DNA from: Pseudomonas sp. 14P_8.1_Bac3
GTDB taxonomy: Bacteria > Pseudomonadota > Gammaproteobacteria > Pseudomonadales > Pseudomonadaceae
Assembly: GCF_025466085.1 (NCBI RefSeq)
Contig: NZ_JANLOD010000068.1
Location: forward strand, 186,001-250,000
Reading direction: 5' to 3'
DNA: 64,000 bases
The stretch's first letter is position 1; every line of letters begins with the position of its first letter. A model generated the notes under the pieces. That model had not been told where the DNA came from and did no database searches. It worked only from the letters and a program-made list of their open reading frames with translations. Made by a program: the position numbers and the translations under genes. Shown here piece after piece: positions 35,829 to 44,782 of this stretch.

Positions 35829-37592
35829 ATGTCTGCTGGTTGGCTGCGCGCCTGTGCGCTGGTGATGTTGGGGCTGTTCAGCGTGTCTGCGCTGGCCAAG
35901 GATAAAACGGCGATCGTGATCGGCGGCGGGCTTTCGGGCCTGACGGCGGCGTACGAACTGCAGAACAAGGGCTGGCAGGTCACGCTGCTGGAAGCCAAGC
36001 CAAGCCTGGGCGGCCGTTCCGGCATGGCCACCAGCGAGTGGATCGGCAATGACAAGACCCAGCCGGTGCTGAACAAATACGTTTCGACGTTCAAGCTGAG
36101 CACCACGCCAGCGCCTGAGTTCGTGCGTTCGCCGAGCTACCTGATCGACGGCGTGTACTACACCGCTGCTGACCTTGCCGCCAAAGACCCGACGACTGCC
36201 GAAGCGCTCAAGCGCTTCGATAAAACCGTGGATGACCTGGCGCGCTCGATCGAAGACCCGCAGAACCCGGCGGCGAACAACACGCTGCATGCCCTGGATC
36301 AGGTCAACGTCTCCAACTGGCTGGACCGACTGACGCTGCCACCCACGGCCCGTCAGTTGATCAACCAGCAAATTCGTACCCGTTACGACGAACCTTCGCG
36401 CTTGTCGCTGCTGTACTTCGCACAACAGAGCCGGGTTTACCTCGGTGTCGCCGACCGTGACCTGCGCGCCTCGCGCCTGCTCGGCGGCAGCCCGGTCCTG
36501 GCCCAGGCGTTCGTCAAACAGCTGAAAACCATCAAGACCAGCTCCCCGGTCTCGGCCATCACCCAGGACAAGGACGGCGTGACCGTCAAGATCGGCAGCG
36601 TGGGCTATCAGGCTGACTACGTTGTCATCGCGGTGCCATTGCGCGCCCTGAACAACATCGTGATGACCCCGGCGCTGGACGCCCAGCACCTGGCCGCCAT
36701 CAAAGGCACCAACTACGGTTGGCGCGACCAGATCATGCTGAAGTTCAAGACGCCAGTGTGGGAAAGCAAGGCGCGGATGTCCGGCGAGATCTACAGCAAC
36801 ACCGGCCTGGGGATGTTGTGGGTCGAGCCTGCGCTGAAGGGTGGCGCGAACGTGGTGATCAACCTGTCCGGCGACAACGCACGGGTGATGCAGGCGTTCG
36901 GCGACAAGCAAATGGCCGATCAGGTGCTGATCCGTCTGCACGCGTTTTATCCACAGGCGCGCGGTTCGTTCACCGGTTATGAAATCCGTCGCTACAGCAC
37001 CGACCCGTCCATGGGCGGCGCGTACCTGGCCTTCGGTCCAGGCCAGATCAGCAAGTACTGGCGCCTGTGGGAACGCCCACTGCAACGCGTCGCGTTCGCC
37101 GGCGAACACACCGACACCTTGTACCCGGGCACCCTGGAAGGCGCGCTGCGTACTGGCCAGCGTGCGGCCAGTCAGGTTGAAGACCTGGCAGCCGGCAAGT
37201 CGTTCGAACCGCCGAAGGTGGTCCCGGCGGCGACCGCTGCGGCAGCCGGCGCGGTAGCGGCGAAGAAGGGCAACTTCTTTACCAACCTGTTCGGTGGCTC
37301 GGATGACGAGAAAAAACCGGAACCGGTCAAGGCACCAGAGCCGGCAGCGCCCGTCGCTCCAGCCCCTGCACCCGCGCCTGCGCCGACACCGGCTCCGGCT
37401 CCGGTCGAAGCACCGAAACCCGCGGCACCGGTGAAAGCCGAGCCGGCCAAAAAAGCACCGGCGAAAAAACCGGCCGCCAAAACCGAGACGAAAAAAGCTC
37501 CAGCCAAGGCGCCAGCGAAGAAAGCTGAACCGGCGAAAAAGCCAGTCGTTAAGCCTGCTGCAACGCCGGCAACGGATACCAAGGCGCAGTAA
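35829..37592 (+). CDS. Exported FAD-dependent amine-oxidase-like protein with Ala/Pro/Lys tail
   Basis: 587 aa. A signal peptide (residues 1-23, ending SVSALA) precedes a Rossmann FAD site 'AIVIGGGLSGLTAAYELQNK' (G32-x-G34-xx-G37). The flavin monoamine oxidase fold runs to ~455, with the C-terminal FAD segment 'RVAFAGEHTDTLYPGTLEGA'. From ~491 to the end the protein is almost only Ala, Pro and Lys, like the AlgP/histone-H1-type tails of Pseudomonas. Substrate unknown. The position matches PAO1 PA0421. The ATG at 35829 begins the signal peptide; the Met 19 codons earlier is less likely. Confidence 0.85.
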   Translation: MSAGWLRACALVMLGLFSVSALAKDKTAIVIGGGLSGLTAAYELQNKGWQVTLLEAKPSLGGRSGMATSEWIGNDKTQPVLNKYVSTFKLSTTPAPEFVRSPSYLIDGVYYTAADLAAKDPTTAEALKRFDKTVDDLARSIEDPQNPAANNTLHALDQVNVSNWLDRLTLPPTARQLINQQIRTRYDEPSRLSLLYFAQQSRVYLGVADRDLRASRLLGGSPVLAQAFVKQLKTIKTSSPVSAITQDKDGVTVKIGSVGYQADYVVIAVPLRALNNIVMTPALDAQHLAAIKGTNYGWRDQIMLKFKTPVWESKARMSGEIYSNTGLGMLWVEPALKGGANVVINLSGDNARVMQAFGDKQMADQVLIRLHAFYPQARGSFTGYEIRRYSTDPSMGGAYLAFGPGQISKYWRLWERPLQRVAFAGEHTDTLYPGTLEGALRTGQRAASQVEDLAAGKSFEPPKVVPAATAAAAGAVAAKKGNFFTNLFGGSDDEKKPEPVKAPEPAAPVAPAPAPAPAPTPAPAPVEAPKPAAPVKAEPAKKAPAKKPAAKTETKKAPAKAPAKKAEPAKKPVVKPAATPATDTKAQ

Positions 37593-37610
37593 GCGTTGGG
37601 ATCAAAGAAG

Positions 37611-37635
37611 CGCGGCAGAAATGCCGCGTTTTTTT
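37611..37635 (+). terminator. Rho-independent terminator after the amine oxidase gene
   Basis: Stem CGCGGCA/TGCCGCG with a GAAA loop, followed by seven Ts, 18 bp after the stop. Confidence 0.92.
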
Positions 37636-37854
37636 ATGCCTGAAGAAAATCAGCGTGAGGATTCGAATAAAGCTGATGGCCCAGGTGTTCTACCGTTGGA
37701 CGTCATTTTTTCTGACAAATTGGTCTTTAATCTTTCCTTAACTCACCGATTTCAGACTCTTGATCGTATTTCTCGATATTTCAAAGCGAAATTTTCCGCT
37801 TTAATTCGATAGATAACTCGATAGTCTTGGGCCAGCACTTACAGGGACTCGGCA

Positions 37855-38406
37855 ATGCAATTACGTAACTCTTCTTCTCGCTACGGCTGGGTCAGCCTCT
37901 TCCTGCACTGGGGCGTGGCGCTGGCGGTTTACGGTTTGTTCGCCCTGGGTTTGTGGATGGTCGATCTCGGCTACTACGATCCATGGCGCAAGGCAGGCCC
38001 GGATCTGCACAAGAGCATCGGTTTGATGTTGCTGGGGTTCATGGTGCTGCGGGTGCTGTGGCGCTTTATCAGCCCGCCACCGCCAACACTGCAAAGCTAT
38101 AGCCGCATGACCCGCCTCGGCGCCAGGTTCGGCCATGGTTTTCTGTATCTGAACCTGTTCGCTGTGATGATTGCCGGCTACCTGATTTCCACCGCAGAAG
38201 GTGTCGGGATCCCGGTGTTTGGCTGGTTTGAAGTGCCTGCACTGGTGTCCGGACTACCGGACCAGGCAGATAACGCCGGTGTGATTCATCTGTATCTGGC
38301 CTGGCTGCTGGTAATTTTTTCCGGCCTCCATGCGTTGGCAGCATTGAAGCACCACTTTATCGATCGCGATGTGACCCTCAAACGCATGTTCGGTCGCAAC
38401 GCATGA
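37855..38406 (+). CDS. Cytochrome b561 family protein
   Basis: 183 aa with four transmembrane helices. Heme-ligand histidines sit in 'YGWVSLFLHWGVALAVYG', 'PDLHKSIGLMLLGFMVLRVL', 'ARFGHGFLYLNLFAVMIAGY' and 'LVIFSGLHALAALKHHFIDR'. It probably moves electrons across the inner membrane. It is followed by yceI with its stop overlapping an upstream ATG; the cytochrome b561-YceI pair is common in proteobacteria. The ~220 bp upstream is AT-rich and probably holds the promoter. Confidence 0.94.
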   Translation: MQLRNSSSRYGWVSLFLHWGVALAVYGLFALGLWMVDLGYYDPWRKAGPDLHKSIGLMLLGFMVLRVLWRFISPPPPTLQSYSRMTRLGARFGHGFLYLNLFAVMIAGYLISTAEGVGIPVFGWFEVPALVSGLPDQADNAGVIHLYLAWLLVIFSGLHALAALKHHFIDRDVTLKRMFGRNA

Positions 38407-38438
38407 TGTTCAACCTCGACTCCAAAGGAATAGAAAGC

Positions 38439-39023
38439 ATGTTGAAAAAGACGCTCGCGGCTCTGGCAATCGGTTCCGCTCTGTTGTCCGCTAACGCGAT
38501 GGCAGCTGACTACACCGTTGACAAGGAAGGCCAGCACGCCTTCGTTGACTTCAAGATCAGCCACCTGGGCTATAGCTACATCACCGGTACCTTCAAGGAC
38601 ATCGACGGCAAGTTCAGCTTTGACGCTGCTAAGCCGGAAGACAGCAAGATCGAATTCAACGTGAACACGGCCAGCGTTTTCACCAACAACGCTGAGCGCG
38701 ACAAGCACATCTCCAGCAAAGACTTCCTGAACGGCAGCAAAGCCAAGTTTGTGTCCACCAGCGTCAAATCCACCGGTAAAAACGCCGCTGGCAAGGACAC
38801 TGCCGATGTGGCTGGCGACCTGACAATTCTTGGCGTGACCAAGCCGATCGTGGTCAAAGCCACTTTCCTGGGTGAAGGCAAGGATCCATGGGGCGGCTAC
38901 CGTGCCGGCTTTGAAGGCACCACCAGCATCAAGCGTTCTGATTTCGGCAAGATGATGGACCTGGGTCCACAGTCGGATGCTGTTGACCTGTACATCACGT
39001 TTGAAGGTGTGAAAGCGAAGTAA
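38439..39023 (+). CDS. YceI family periplasmic lipid-binding-like protein
   Basis: 194 aa. A signal peptide (LAALAIGSALLSANAMA) then the YceI beta-barrel 'DYTVDKEGQHAFVDFKISHL', 'GDLTILGVTKPIVVKATFLG' and 'KMMDLGPQSDAVDLYITFEG'. The family binds polyisoprenoid lipids; the PAO1 orthologue PasP (PA0423) was described as a secreted small protease, which the sequence alone does not show. The start at 38439 is preceded by AAAGGAATAG. Confidence 0.94.
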   Translation: MLKKTLAALAIGSALLSANAMAADYTVDKEGQHAFVDFKISHLGYSYITGTFKDIDGKFSFDAAKPEDSKIEFNVNTASVFTNNAERDKHISSKDFLNGSKAKFVSTSVKSTGKNAAGKDTADVAGDLTILGVTKPIVVKATFLGEGKDPWGGYRAGFEGTTSIKRSDFGKMMDLGPQSDAVDLYITFEGVKAK

Positions 39024-39040
39024 CTTTCGTCGCTTCAACA

Positions 39041-39077
39041 AAAACGCCCCTGATCGTTTCGGTCGGGGGCGTTTTTT
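39041..39077 (+). terminator. Rho-independent terminator after yceI
   Basis: Stem AAAACGCCCC / GGGGCGTTTT with a run of six Ts, 17 bp after the stop codon. Confidence 0.95.
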
Positions 39078-39113
39078 ATTGCCTGCCAAAATTGGCATTG
39101 CCACGCAAATCCC

Positions 39114-39206
39114 CCTGTGGGAGCGAGCCTGCTCGCGATGGCAGTAGTTCAGCCAATAGAGATGTTGAATGTTAAGCCGCTATCGCCAGCAAGCCGGCTC
39201 CTACAG
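39114..39206. repeat. REPIN between yceI and rhlE
   Basis: Inverted arms 39114-39141 and 39179-39206. The second arm is diverged (GCCAGCAAGCCGGCTCCTACAG), so this is a partly decayed copy. Confidence 0.8.
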
Positions 39207-39221
39207 GTATTTGTGAACGCA

Positions 39222-39261
39222 CAAAAAAATACCCCGGGTCTAGAGAGCCGGGGCATTTTTT
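39222..39261 (-). terminator. Bidirectional terminator after rhlE
   Basis: Stem TACCCCGGG...CCGGGGCA flanked by A7 on the left and T6 on the right, so it works on either strand. It lies 16 bp beyond the rhlE stop. Confidence 0.9.
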
Positions 39262-39276
39262 CAGTGCAGTGCCAAA

Positions 39277-41151
39277 TCAGCGATTGCGAGTCAGCAACGC
39301 CGGTTTTTCGCCACGGGGACGGCCTGGCAGTTGATCAAGTTGTTCAGGCGTCGGGAAACGATCGGTTTTCGACTCCTTGTGAATGATCTTCGGCGCTGGG
39401 CCGCGCGGATTTTGCACGGCGGGTTCCGAACGCGGCTGGTCGTCACGAGCCGGGCGACGGTTGCGGCCTTCTTCGCGACGGGCCTGACCGTCACGTGGTG
39501 CACCGTTGCGTGGGCCGCTGCGCTTGGCCGGCGGCGTGCCAGTGCTGGCGCCATCGCTGCCGCGCGGACCGCTTTGACGGCCCTGAGGCTTGCCGCCGCT
39601 GCGTGGAGCGCCAGCGCCTGCTGCCGCGCCCTGTGCCGGAGCACCCGGACGGCGGCCGCGGCTCTGGGCCGGTTTGGCTTGAGGCACGTAGTCGACGCGG
39701 TTACCGAAGTTATCGATGTCGTCGTCCAGGAACTCGTCCGGGGCACGATCAGCGGCAGCGCGTGGCGCCGGGCGCTGTTGCTCGCGCGCCGGGGTGCCTT
39801 CGCGTGGTTTTTGCTCACGGGCCGGGCGCTCGCCACGGCCGCTGGCTGCCGGTTTTTCCTTGCCGCCCTTGTCCTTGCCTTTGTCCTTGCGACCGCCGCC
39901 ACCGCCACCGCCATTCGGACCGTCGCCGCGCGGGCCACGCGGGTTGCGCGGGTTACGCACATCCGGACGCTCGCGGACTTCAGGCTTCTCGGCTTCCACA
40001 GCGCTGGAATCGAAGCCCATCAGGTCGCCGTCGGCGATTTTCTGCTTGGTCATGCGTTCGATGCTTTTCAGCAGCTTTTCTTCGTCCGGAGCCACCAGCG
40101 AGATCGCCTCGCCCGAACGACCGGCACGACCGGTACGGCCGATACGGTGCACGTAGTCTTCATCGACGTTCGGCAGTTCGAAGTTGACCACGTGTGGCAA
40201 CTGATCGATGTCGAGGCCGCGAGCGGCGATGTCGGTGGCAACCAGGATGCGCACTTCGCCGGCCTTGAAGTCGGCCAGGGCTTTGGTGCGCGCGTTCTGG
40301 CTCTTGTTACCGTGGATCGCGACGGCGGTGAGGCCGTGTTTGTCCAGGTATTCAGCGAGACGGTTGGCGCCGTGCTTGGTGCGGGTGAACACCAGCACCT
40401 GTTCCCAGGCGCCCGCGGTGATCAAATGCGCCAGCAACGAACGCTTGTGGTTGGCCGGCAGGCGGAATACGCGCTGTTCGATGCGCTCGACCGTGGTGTT
40501 CGGCGGCGTGACTTCGATGCGTTCCGGGTTGTGCAGGAGCTTGCCGGCGAGGTCGGTGATGTCCTTGGAGAACGTCGCCGAGAACAGCAGGTTCTGCCGT
40601 TTGCTCGGCAGACGGGCCAGGACCTTCTTCACGTCATGGACGAAGCCCATGTCGAGCATGCGGTCGGCTTCGTCCAGCACGAGGATTTCCACGTGGGACA
40701 AATCGACGCTGCCCTGGCCGGCGAGGTCGAGCAGGCGCCCCGGGCAGGCGACCAGCACGTCAACACCGCGGGACATGGCCTGAACCTGCGGGTTCATGCC
40801 GACGCCGCCGAAGATGCAGGCGCTGACGAACTTCAGGTCACGGGCATAGACCTTGAAGCTCTCGTGCACTTGCGCCGCGAGTTCGCGGGTAGGGGTCAGG
40901 ACCAGTACGCGCGGTTGACGCGGGCCGTGACGCTGGGATTTGTCCGGGTGACCGTTGGGGAACAACCGCTCCAGAATCGGAAGGGCGAAGCCGCCGGTTT
41001 TACCAGTACCTGTCTGAGCCGCAACCATGAGGTCGCGACCTTGCAACACGGCGGGGATGGCCCGCTGTTGCACCGGAGTAGGCTCGGTATAGCCCGCTGC
41101 CTCGATGGCGCGGACTAAAGCCTCGGAGAGACCGAGGGAAGCAAAGGACAT
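39277..41151 (-). CDS. rhlE: DEAD-box RNA helicase RhlE
   Basis: 624 aa. The core has Q motif 'MSFASLGLSEALVRAIEAAG', Walker A 'AAQTGTGKTGGF', 'VLVLTPTRELAAQVH', 'VLDEADRMLDMG', 'FSATF' and 'HRIGRTGRAGRSGEA'. From ~residue 395 a long basic, Gly/Arg/Pro-rich tail of ~230 residues follows, unordered and probably RNA-binding. It remodels RNA in ribosome assembly, decay or cold adaptation. The start at 41151 matches the Q motif; the open frame further upstream is non-family. Confidence 0.95.
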   Translation of the reverse strand: MSFASLGLSEALVRAIEAAGYTEPTPVQQRAIPAVLQGRDLMVAAQTGTGKTGGFALPILERLFPNGHPDKSQRHGPRQPRVLVLTPTRELAAQVHESFKVYARDLKFVSACIFGGVGMNPQVQAMSRGVDVLVACPGRLLDLAGQGSVDLSHVEILVLDEADRMLDMGFVHDVKKVLARLPSKRQNLLFSATFSKDITDLAGKLLHNPERIEVTPPNTTVERIEQRVFRLPANHKRSLLAHLITAGAWEQVLVFTRTKHGANRLAEYLDKHGLTAVAIHGNKSQNARTKALADFKAGEVRILVATDIAARGLDIDQLPHVVNFELPNVDEDYVHRIGRTGRAGRSGEAISLVAPDEEKLLKSIERMTKQKIADGDLMGFDSSAVEAEKPEVRERPDVRNPRNPRGPRGDGPNGGGGGGGRKDKGKDKGGKEKPAASGRGERPAREQKPREGTPAREQQRPAPRAAADRAPDEFLDDDIDNFGNRVDYVPQAKPAQSRGRRPGAPAQGAAAGAGAPRSGGKPQGRQSGPRGSDGASTGTPPAKRSGPRNGAPRDGQARREEGRNRRPARDDQPRSEPAVQNPRGPAPKIIHKESKTDRFPTPEQLDQLPGRPRGEKPALLTRNR

Positions 41152-41373
41152 GAGTAATCCTGTTTTAGTTAGGGCTTGGCCCAATGGGAGTCTTGCCTGG
41201 CGCGAATGGCGTTTAAGAGGAACGCAATCCCGTCCGGTCCTGCTGGGCCTTGAAAGCTCGTCTGGAGCGCTCGCGCGGGCTGGAAAGCTGCGCTGTAGCG
41301 GGTCGAGATGCCTTGAACAAGTCCGAGCGTCCGGGCGTGAGCCTGGCGGGAAGGCCGGAGTATAACAGAGCAA

Positions 41374-42189
41374 TCACTGCGCGCCGCTTTCCTGCTGCTC
41401 AACGGTTTTTTCACGGGCGGCGGTGGCGCCGGCGGATTTCGTGCTGACGGTCGGATCCGCGCCATAACGGGCGCTCAATTCGGCGTAGCCAGGCTCGCGC
41501 TTGAAGCGCTTGAGTTCGGCGCCGAAGCGTTGTACCAGCAAATCCATGCCCGCGTTGCGGCGCACTGCCAGGTACTGGCTCTGCTGACTGATGATGGTCG
41601 GGTTTTCGCTGATCTGGTCGCGAATGTTCAATTCGTCGAGCAAATGCTGGCCGACGCGGCGGTCGGTGATCAACAGGTCGATCCGCCCGCGCACCAGCTT
41701 GCCGAAATTGGCTTCGTGGGTGGGCGCCGGTTCGCGGGTGAACAACGTCGATTCGCTGAAGTCCGGGCTGTACAGGTAGCCCGGCGAGGTGCCGATCGTC
41801 AGGCCTTTGAGGTCGTCGAGGGTGTGAAACGGATGAGGTCGCTCATTGGCGTAGAACAGCACGAACTCGACTTCCGAGAGGGGTTCGCTGGGATAGAGCA
41901 GGGTGGCGTCACGCTCATCGCTGTGAAAAATGTCCAGCGCGCCATCGGCCTGGCCAGTCTCGAGCATCGACAGGCAGCGCTTCCACGGCAGGAACTGCCA
42001 CTCGACCTCAATCCCCAGGCGCTTGAACACAATGGCCGTGGTCTCGTAGTCGAGGCCGAGGGATTTGCCGTTCTCCTCGTAAACGTAAGGCGCCCAGGGT
42101 TCAGTGACAATGCGCAGTTTCTCGCCCCGAGCGGCGAAGCTCAGGCAAGTGAAAAGCACCACGGTCAGTAACTGGGTAATCAAAGGCAT
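41374..42189 (-). CDS. Periplasmic solute-binding protein (amino-acid ABC type, SBP_bac_3)
   Basis: 271 aa. Signal peptide (MPLITQLLTVVLFTCLSFAA), then 'LRIVTEPWAPYVYEENGKS', 'GLDYETTAIVFKRLGIEVEW', 'MLETGQADGALDIFHSDER' and 'DLKGLTIGTSPGYLYSP': a bilobal family 3 binding protein. The C-terminal ~30 residues are Ala/Glu/Ser-rich. No ABC permease or ATPase is adjacent, so it may be an orphan sensor-like binding protein. Ligand unknown. Confidence 0.85.
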   Translation of the reverse strand: MPLITQLLTVVLFTCLSFAARGEKLRIVTEPWAPYVYEENGKSLGLDYETTAIVFKRLGIEVEWQFLPWKRCLSMLETGQADGALDIFHSDERDATLLYPSEPLSEVEFVLFYANERPHPFHTLDDLKGLTIGTSPGYLYSPDFSESTLFTREPAPTHEANFGKLVRGRIDLLITDRRVGQHLLDELNIRDQISENPTIISQQSQYLAVRRNAGMDLLVQRFGAELKRFKREPGYAELSARYGADPTVSTKSAGATAAREKTVEQQESGAQ

Positions 42190-42260
42190 GACTTGAGATT
42201 ACGACGAGAAACGGGAAAGAGCCAGAAACCGGATCCAGAAGCTCTGTTTCGGGCTTCAAA

Positions 42261-42342
42261 AGCAAAAGATCGCCACCTTCGGCAGCGCCTGCATTGGACT
42301 ATCAGTCCCTGCAGAAGCTGCCGAAGGTGGCGATCTTTTGCT
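42261..42342. repeat. Second-type REPIN / hairpin after metF
   Basis: Perfect 26-bp inverted arms (42261-42286 and 42317-42342; core AAAAGATCGCCACCTTCGGC) with a 30-bp spacer, ending 18 bp from the metF stop. The sequence is unrelated to the GGGAGC REPs. A T-containing flank on each side could give termination. Confidence 0.9.
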
Positions 42343-42360
42343 CTTGCTTTTAAACGTGTA

Positions 42361-43206
42361 TCAGCGCGGCAACTTCAGGTTGTTCCACACCGCCAGACTC
42401 GCTTCAGCCTGGTTCAATGTGTAGAAGTGCAGGCCTGGAGCGCCACCTTGCAACAGGCGTTCGCACATCTCGGTGATGACTTGTTCGCCGAAGCCTTGAA
42501 TGCTCCGGGTATCGTCGCCGTAGGCTTCCAGTTGCTTGCGGATCCAGCGCGGGATTTCCGCACCGCAGGCATCGGAGAAGCGCGCCAGCTTGCTGTAGTT
42601 GGTGATCGGCATGATGCCCGGCACGATCGGGATGTTCACGCCCATCGCCCGCACACGCTCGACGAAGTAGAAGTAGCTGTCGGCGTTGAAGAAATACTGG
42701 GTGATCGCGCTGTCGGCGCCAGCGTTGGCCTTGCGCACGAAGTTGGTCAGATCGTCTTCGAAATTGCGCGCTTGCGGATGCATCTCCGGGTACGCGGCGA
42801 CTTCGATGTGGAAATGATCGCCGGTCTCTTCACGAATGAATTCAACCAGGTCGTTGGCGTGGCGCATCTCACCGCTGGCCATGCCCATGCCCGACGGCAG
42901 GTCGCCGCGCAGGGCAACGATGCGCTTGATGCCGGCGGTCTTGTATTGAGCCAGCAGGCCGCGCAGGTCGTCCTTGCTGTCGCCTACGCAAGACAGATGC
43001 GGTGCGGCCGGGACTTTGACTTCGCTTTCGAGCTGCAACACGGTGTTGAGGGTTCGATCACGGGTCGAACCGCCAGCACCGTAAGTGCAGGAGAAGAAAT
43101 CGGGGTTGTACGTGGCCAGCTGACGAGCAGTGGCGAGCAGCTTTTCATGCCCAGCGTCGGTCTTCGTAGGGAAGAACTCGAAACTGTAGCGACGGTCTTG
43201 GGACAT
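42361..43206 (-). CDS. metF: 5,10-methylenetetrahydrofolate reductase
   Basis: 281 aa, FAD TIM barrel: 'MSQDRRYSFEFFPTKTDAG' start, 'FFSCTYGAGGSTRDRTLNTV', 'RIVALRGDLPSGMGMASGEM' and 'ITQYFFNADSYFYFVERVRA'. It makes 5-methyl-THF for methionine synthase. It is downstream of ahcY on the same strand, with a REPIN in the 161-bp gap. The start at 43206 is the conserved MSQDRR; the upstream frame is not. Confidence 0.96.
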   Translation of the reverse strand: MSQDRRYSFEFFPTKTDAGHEKLLATARQLATYNPDFFSCTYGAGGSTRDRTLNTVLQLESEVKVPAAPHLSCVGDSKDDLRGLLAQYKTAGIKRIVALRGDLPSGMGMASGEMRHANDLVEFIREETGDHFHIEVAAYPEMHPQARNFEDDLTNFVRKANAGADSAITQYFFNADSYFYFVERVRAMGVNIPIVPGIMPITNYSKLARFSDACGAEIPRWIRKQLEAYGDDTRSIQGFGEQVITEMCERLLQGGAPGLHFYTLNQAEASLAVWNNLKLPR

Positions 43207-43254
43207 GGTCGTATCCTTTAAAGCGCGTAAAGCCTGGAAGCCTGCCCATCCCAA

Positions 43255-43345
43255 AGTGGGAGCGGGCTTGCTCGCGAAGGCGGCGGGTCAGACAACATTA
43301 ATGTTGAATGATAAAGCGCTTTCGCGAGCAAGCCCGCTCCCACAG
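43255..43345. repeat. REPIN between metF and ahcY
   Basis: Inverted arms 43255-43282 and 43317-43345 (core GGGAGCGGGCTTGCTCGCGAA). It lies between two co-oriented methionine-cycle genes and could reduce read-through or stabilise the ahcY mRNA end. Confidence 0.9.
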
Positions 43346-43367
43346 GGAGAGCAGGCAATGGAGCCGA

Positions 43368-44777
43368 TCAGTAACGGTAAGCGTGCGGCTTGAACGGACC
43401 TTCGACGGTCACGCCGATGTAGTCGGCCTGGGTCTTGGTCAGCTGAGTGACGACGCCGCCGAAACCGCGGACCATTTCCAGGGCCACTTCTTCGTCGAGT
43501 TTTTTCGGCAGGACTTCAACCGTCAGGCGCTCGGCTTTCTGGGCCGGCGACAGGTCAGCGTACTTCTGGCCGAACAGGAAGATCTGTGCCAGCACCTGGT
43601 TGGCGAACGAACCGTCCATGATGCGGCTCGGGTGACCGGTGGCGTTGCCCAGGTTCACCAGACGGCCTTCGGCCAGCAGGATCAGGTAGTCGTCGTTCTG
43701 GGCATCGAATGCGCCAGGGCCGGTACGGTGGATCTTGTGAACCTGCGGCTTCACTTCTTCCCATGCCCAGTTCTTGCGCATGAAAGCCGTGTCGATTTCG
43801 TTGTCGAAGTGACCGATGTTGCAGACAACGGCGCGCTTCTTCAGGGCTTTGAGCATGTTCGCGTCGCAAACATTGACGTTGCCGGTGGTGGTCACAATCA
43901 GGTCGATCTTGCCCAGCAGGGCCTTGTCGATGCTGGCTTCGGTGCCGTTGTTGATGCCGTCGATGAACGGCGAAACCAGTTCGAAACCGTCCATGCAGGC
44001 TTGCATGGCGCAGATCGGGTCGACTTCGGAGACCTTGACGATCATGCCTTCCTGACGCAGGGACTGAGCGGAGCCCTTGCCCACGTCACCGTAGCCGATG
44101 ACCAGCGCTTGCTTGCCGGACAGCAGGTGGTCGGTACCGCGCTTGATCGCGTCGTTCAAGCTGTGACGGCAGCCGTACTTGTTGTCGTTCTTGCTCTTGG
44201 TCACCGAGTCGTTGACGTTGATGGCCGGGATTTTCAGCTCGCCCTTGGCCAGCATGTCCAGCAGGCGGTGAACGCCGGTGGTGGTTTCTTCGGTGACGCC
44301 GTGGACGCGGTCCAGGATCGCCGGGTATTTCTTGTGCAGCAGCTCGGTCAGGTCGCCGCCGTCGTCGAGGATCATGTTGGCATCCCAAGGCGCGCCATCT
44401 TTCAGGATGGTTTGCTCCAGGCACCACTCGTACTCTTCTTCAGTCTCGCCTTTCCAGGCGAAAACCGGGATGCCGGCAGCGGCGATAGCGGCAGCGGCCT
44501 GGTCCTGAGTGGAGAAAATGTTGCAGGACGACCAGCGTACTTCGGCACCCAGGGCCACCAGGGTTTCGATCAGCACGGCGGTCTGGATGGTCATGTGGAT
44601 GCAGCCGAGGATCTTCGCGCCTTTGAGCGGTTGCTCGGCGGAATACTTGCGGCGCAGACCCATCAGGGCTGGCATTTCGGATTCGGCGATGATGGTTTCG
44701 CGACGACCCCAGGCGGCCAGGGACATGTCGGCGACTTTGTAATCGTTAAAATCGGCAGGCGTGATAACAGCGCTCAT
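43368..44777 (-). CDS. ahcY: S-adenosylhomocysteine hydrolase
   Basis: 469 aa. It has 'MSAVITPADFNDYKVADMSL', 'GCIHMTIQTAVLIETLVALG', NAD-binding 'ALVIGYGDVGKGSAQSLRQ', and the C-terminal 'KPHAYRY' end that caps the neighbouring NAD. It splits SAH into adenosine and homocysteine. Its 5' leader holds a SAH riboswitch, so it is induced when its substrate builds up. The start at 44777 has GGAGG at the proper distance; the Met four codons upstream would lie on the Shine-Dalgarno. Confidence 0.97.
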   Translation of the reverse strand: MSAVITPADFNDYKVADMSLAAWGRRETIIAESEMPALMGLRRKYSAEQPLKGAKILGCIHMTIQTAVLIETLVALGAEVRWSSCNIFSTQDQAAAAIAAAGIPVFAWKGETEEEYEWCLEQTILKDGAPWDANMILDDGGDLTELLHKKYPAILDRVHGVTEETTTGVHRLLDMLAKGELKIPAINVNDSVTKSKNDNKYGCRHSLNDAIKRGTDHLLSGKQALVIGYGDVGKGSAQSLRQEGMIVKVSEVDPICAMQACMDGFELVSPFIDGINNGTEASIDKALLGKIDLIVTTTGNVNVCDANMLKALKKRAVVCNIGHFDNEIDTAFMRKNWAWEEVKPQVHKIHRTGPGAFDAQNDDYLILLAEGRLVNLGNATGHPSRIMDGSFANQVLAQIFLFGQKYADLSPAQKAERLTVEVLPKKLDEEVALEMVRGFGGVVTQLTKTQADYIGVTVEGPFKPHAYRY

Positions 44778-44782
44778 GAGAG

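Noticed and set aside
37621..37812. Small plus-strand open frame after the amine oxidase gene
   Set aside because: It starts inside the terminator hairpin, has no Shine-Dalgarno and no family similarity; this is the AT-rich promoter region of the cytochrome b561 gene.
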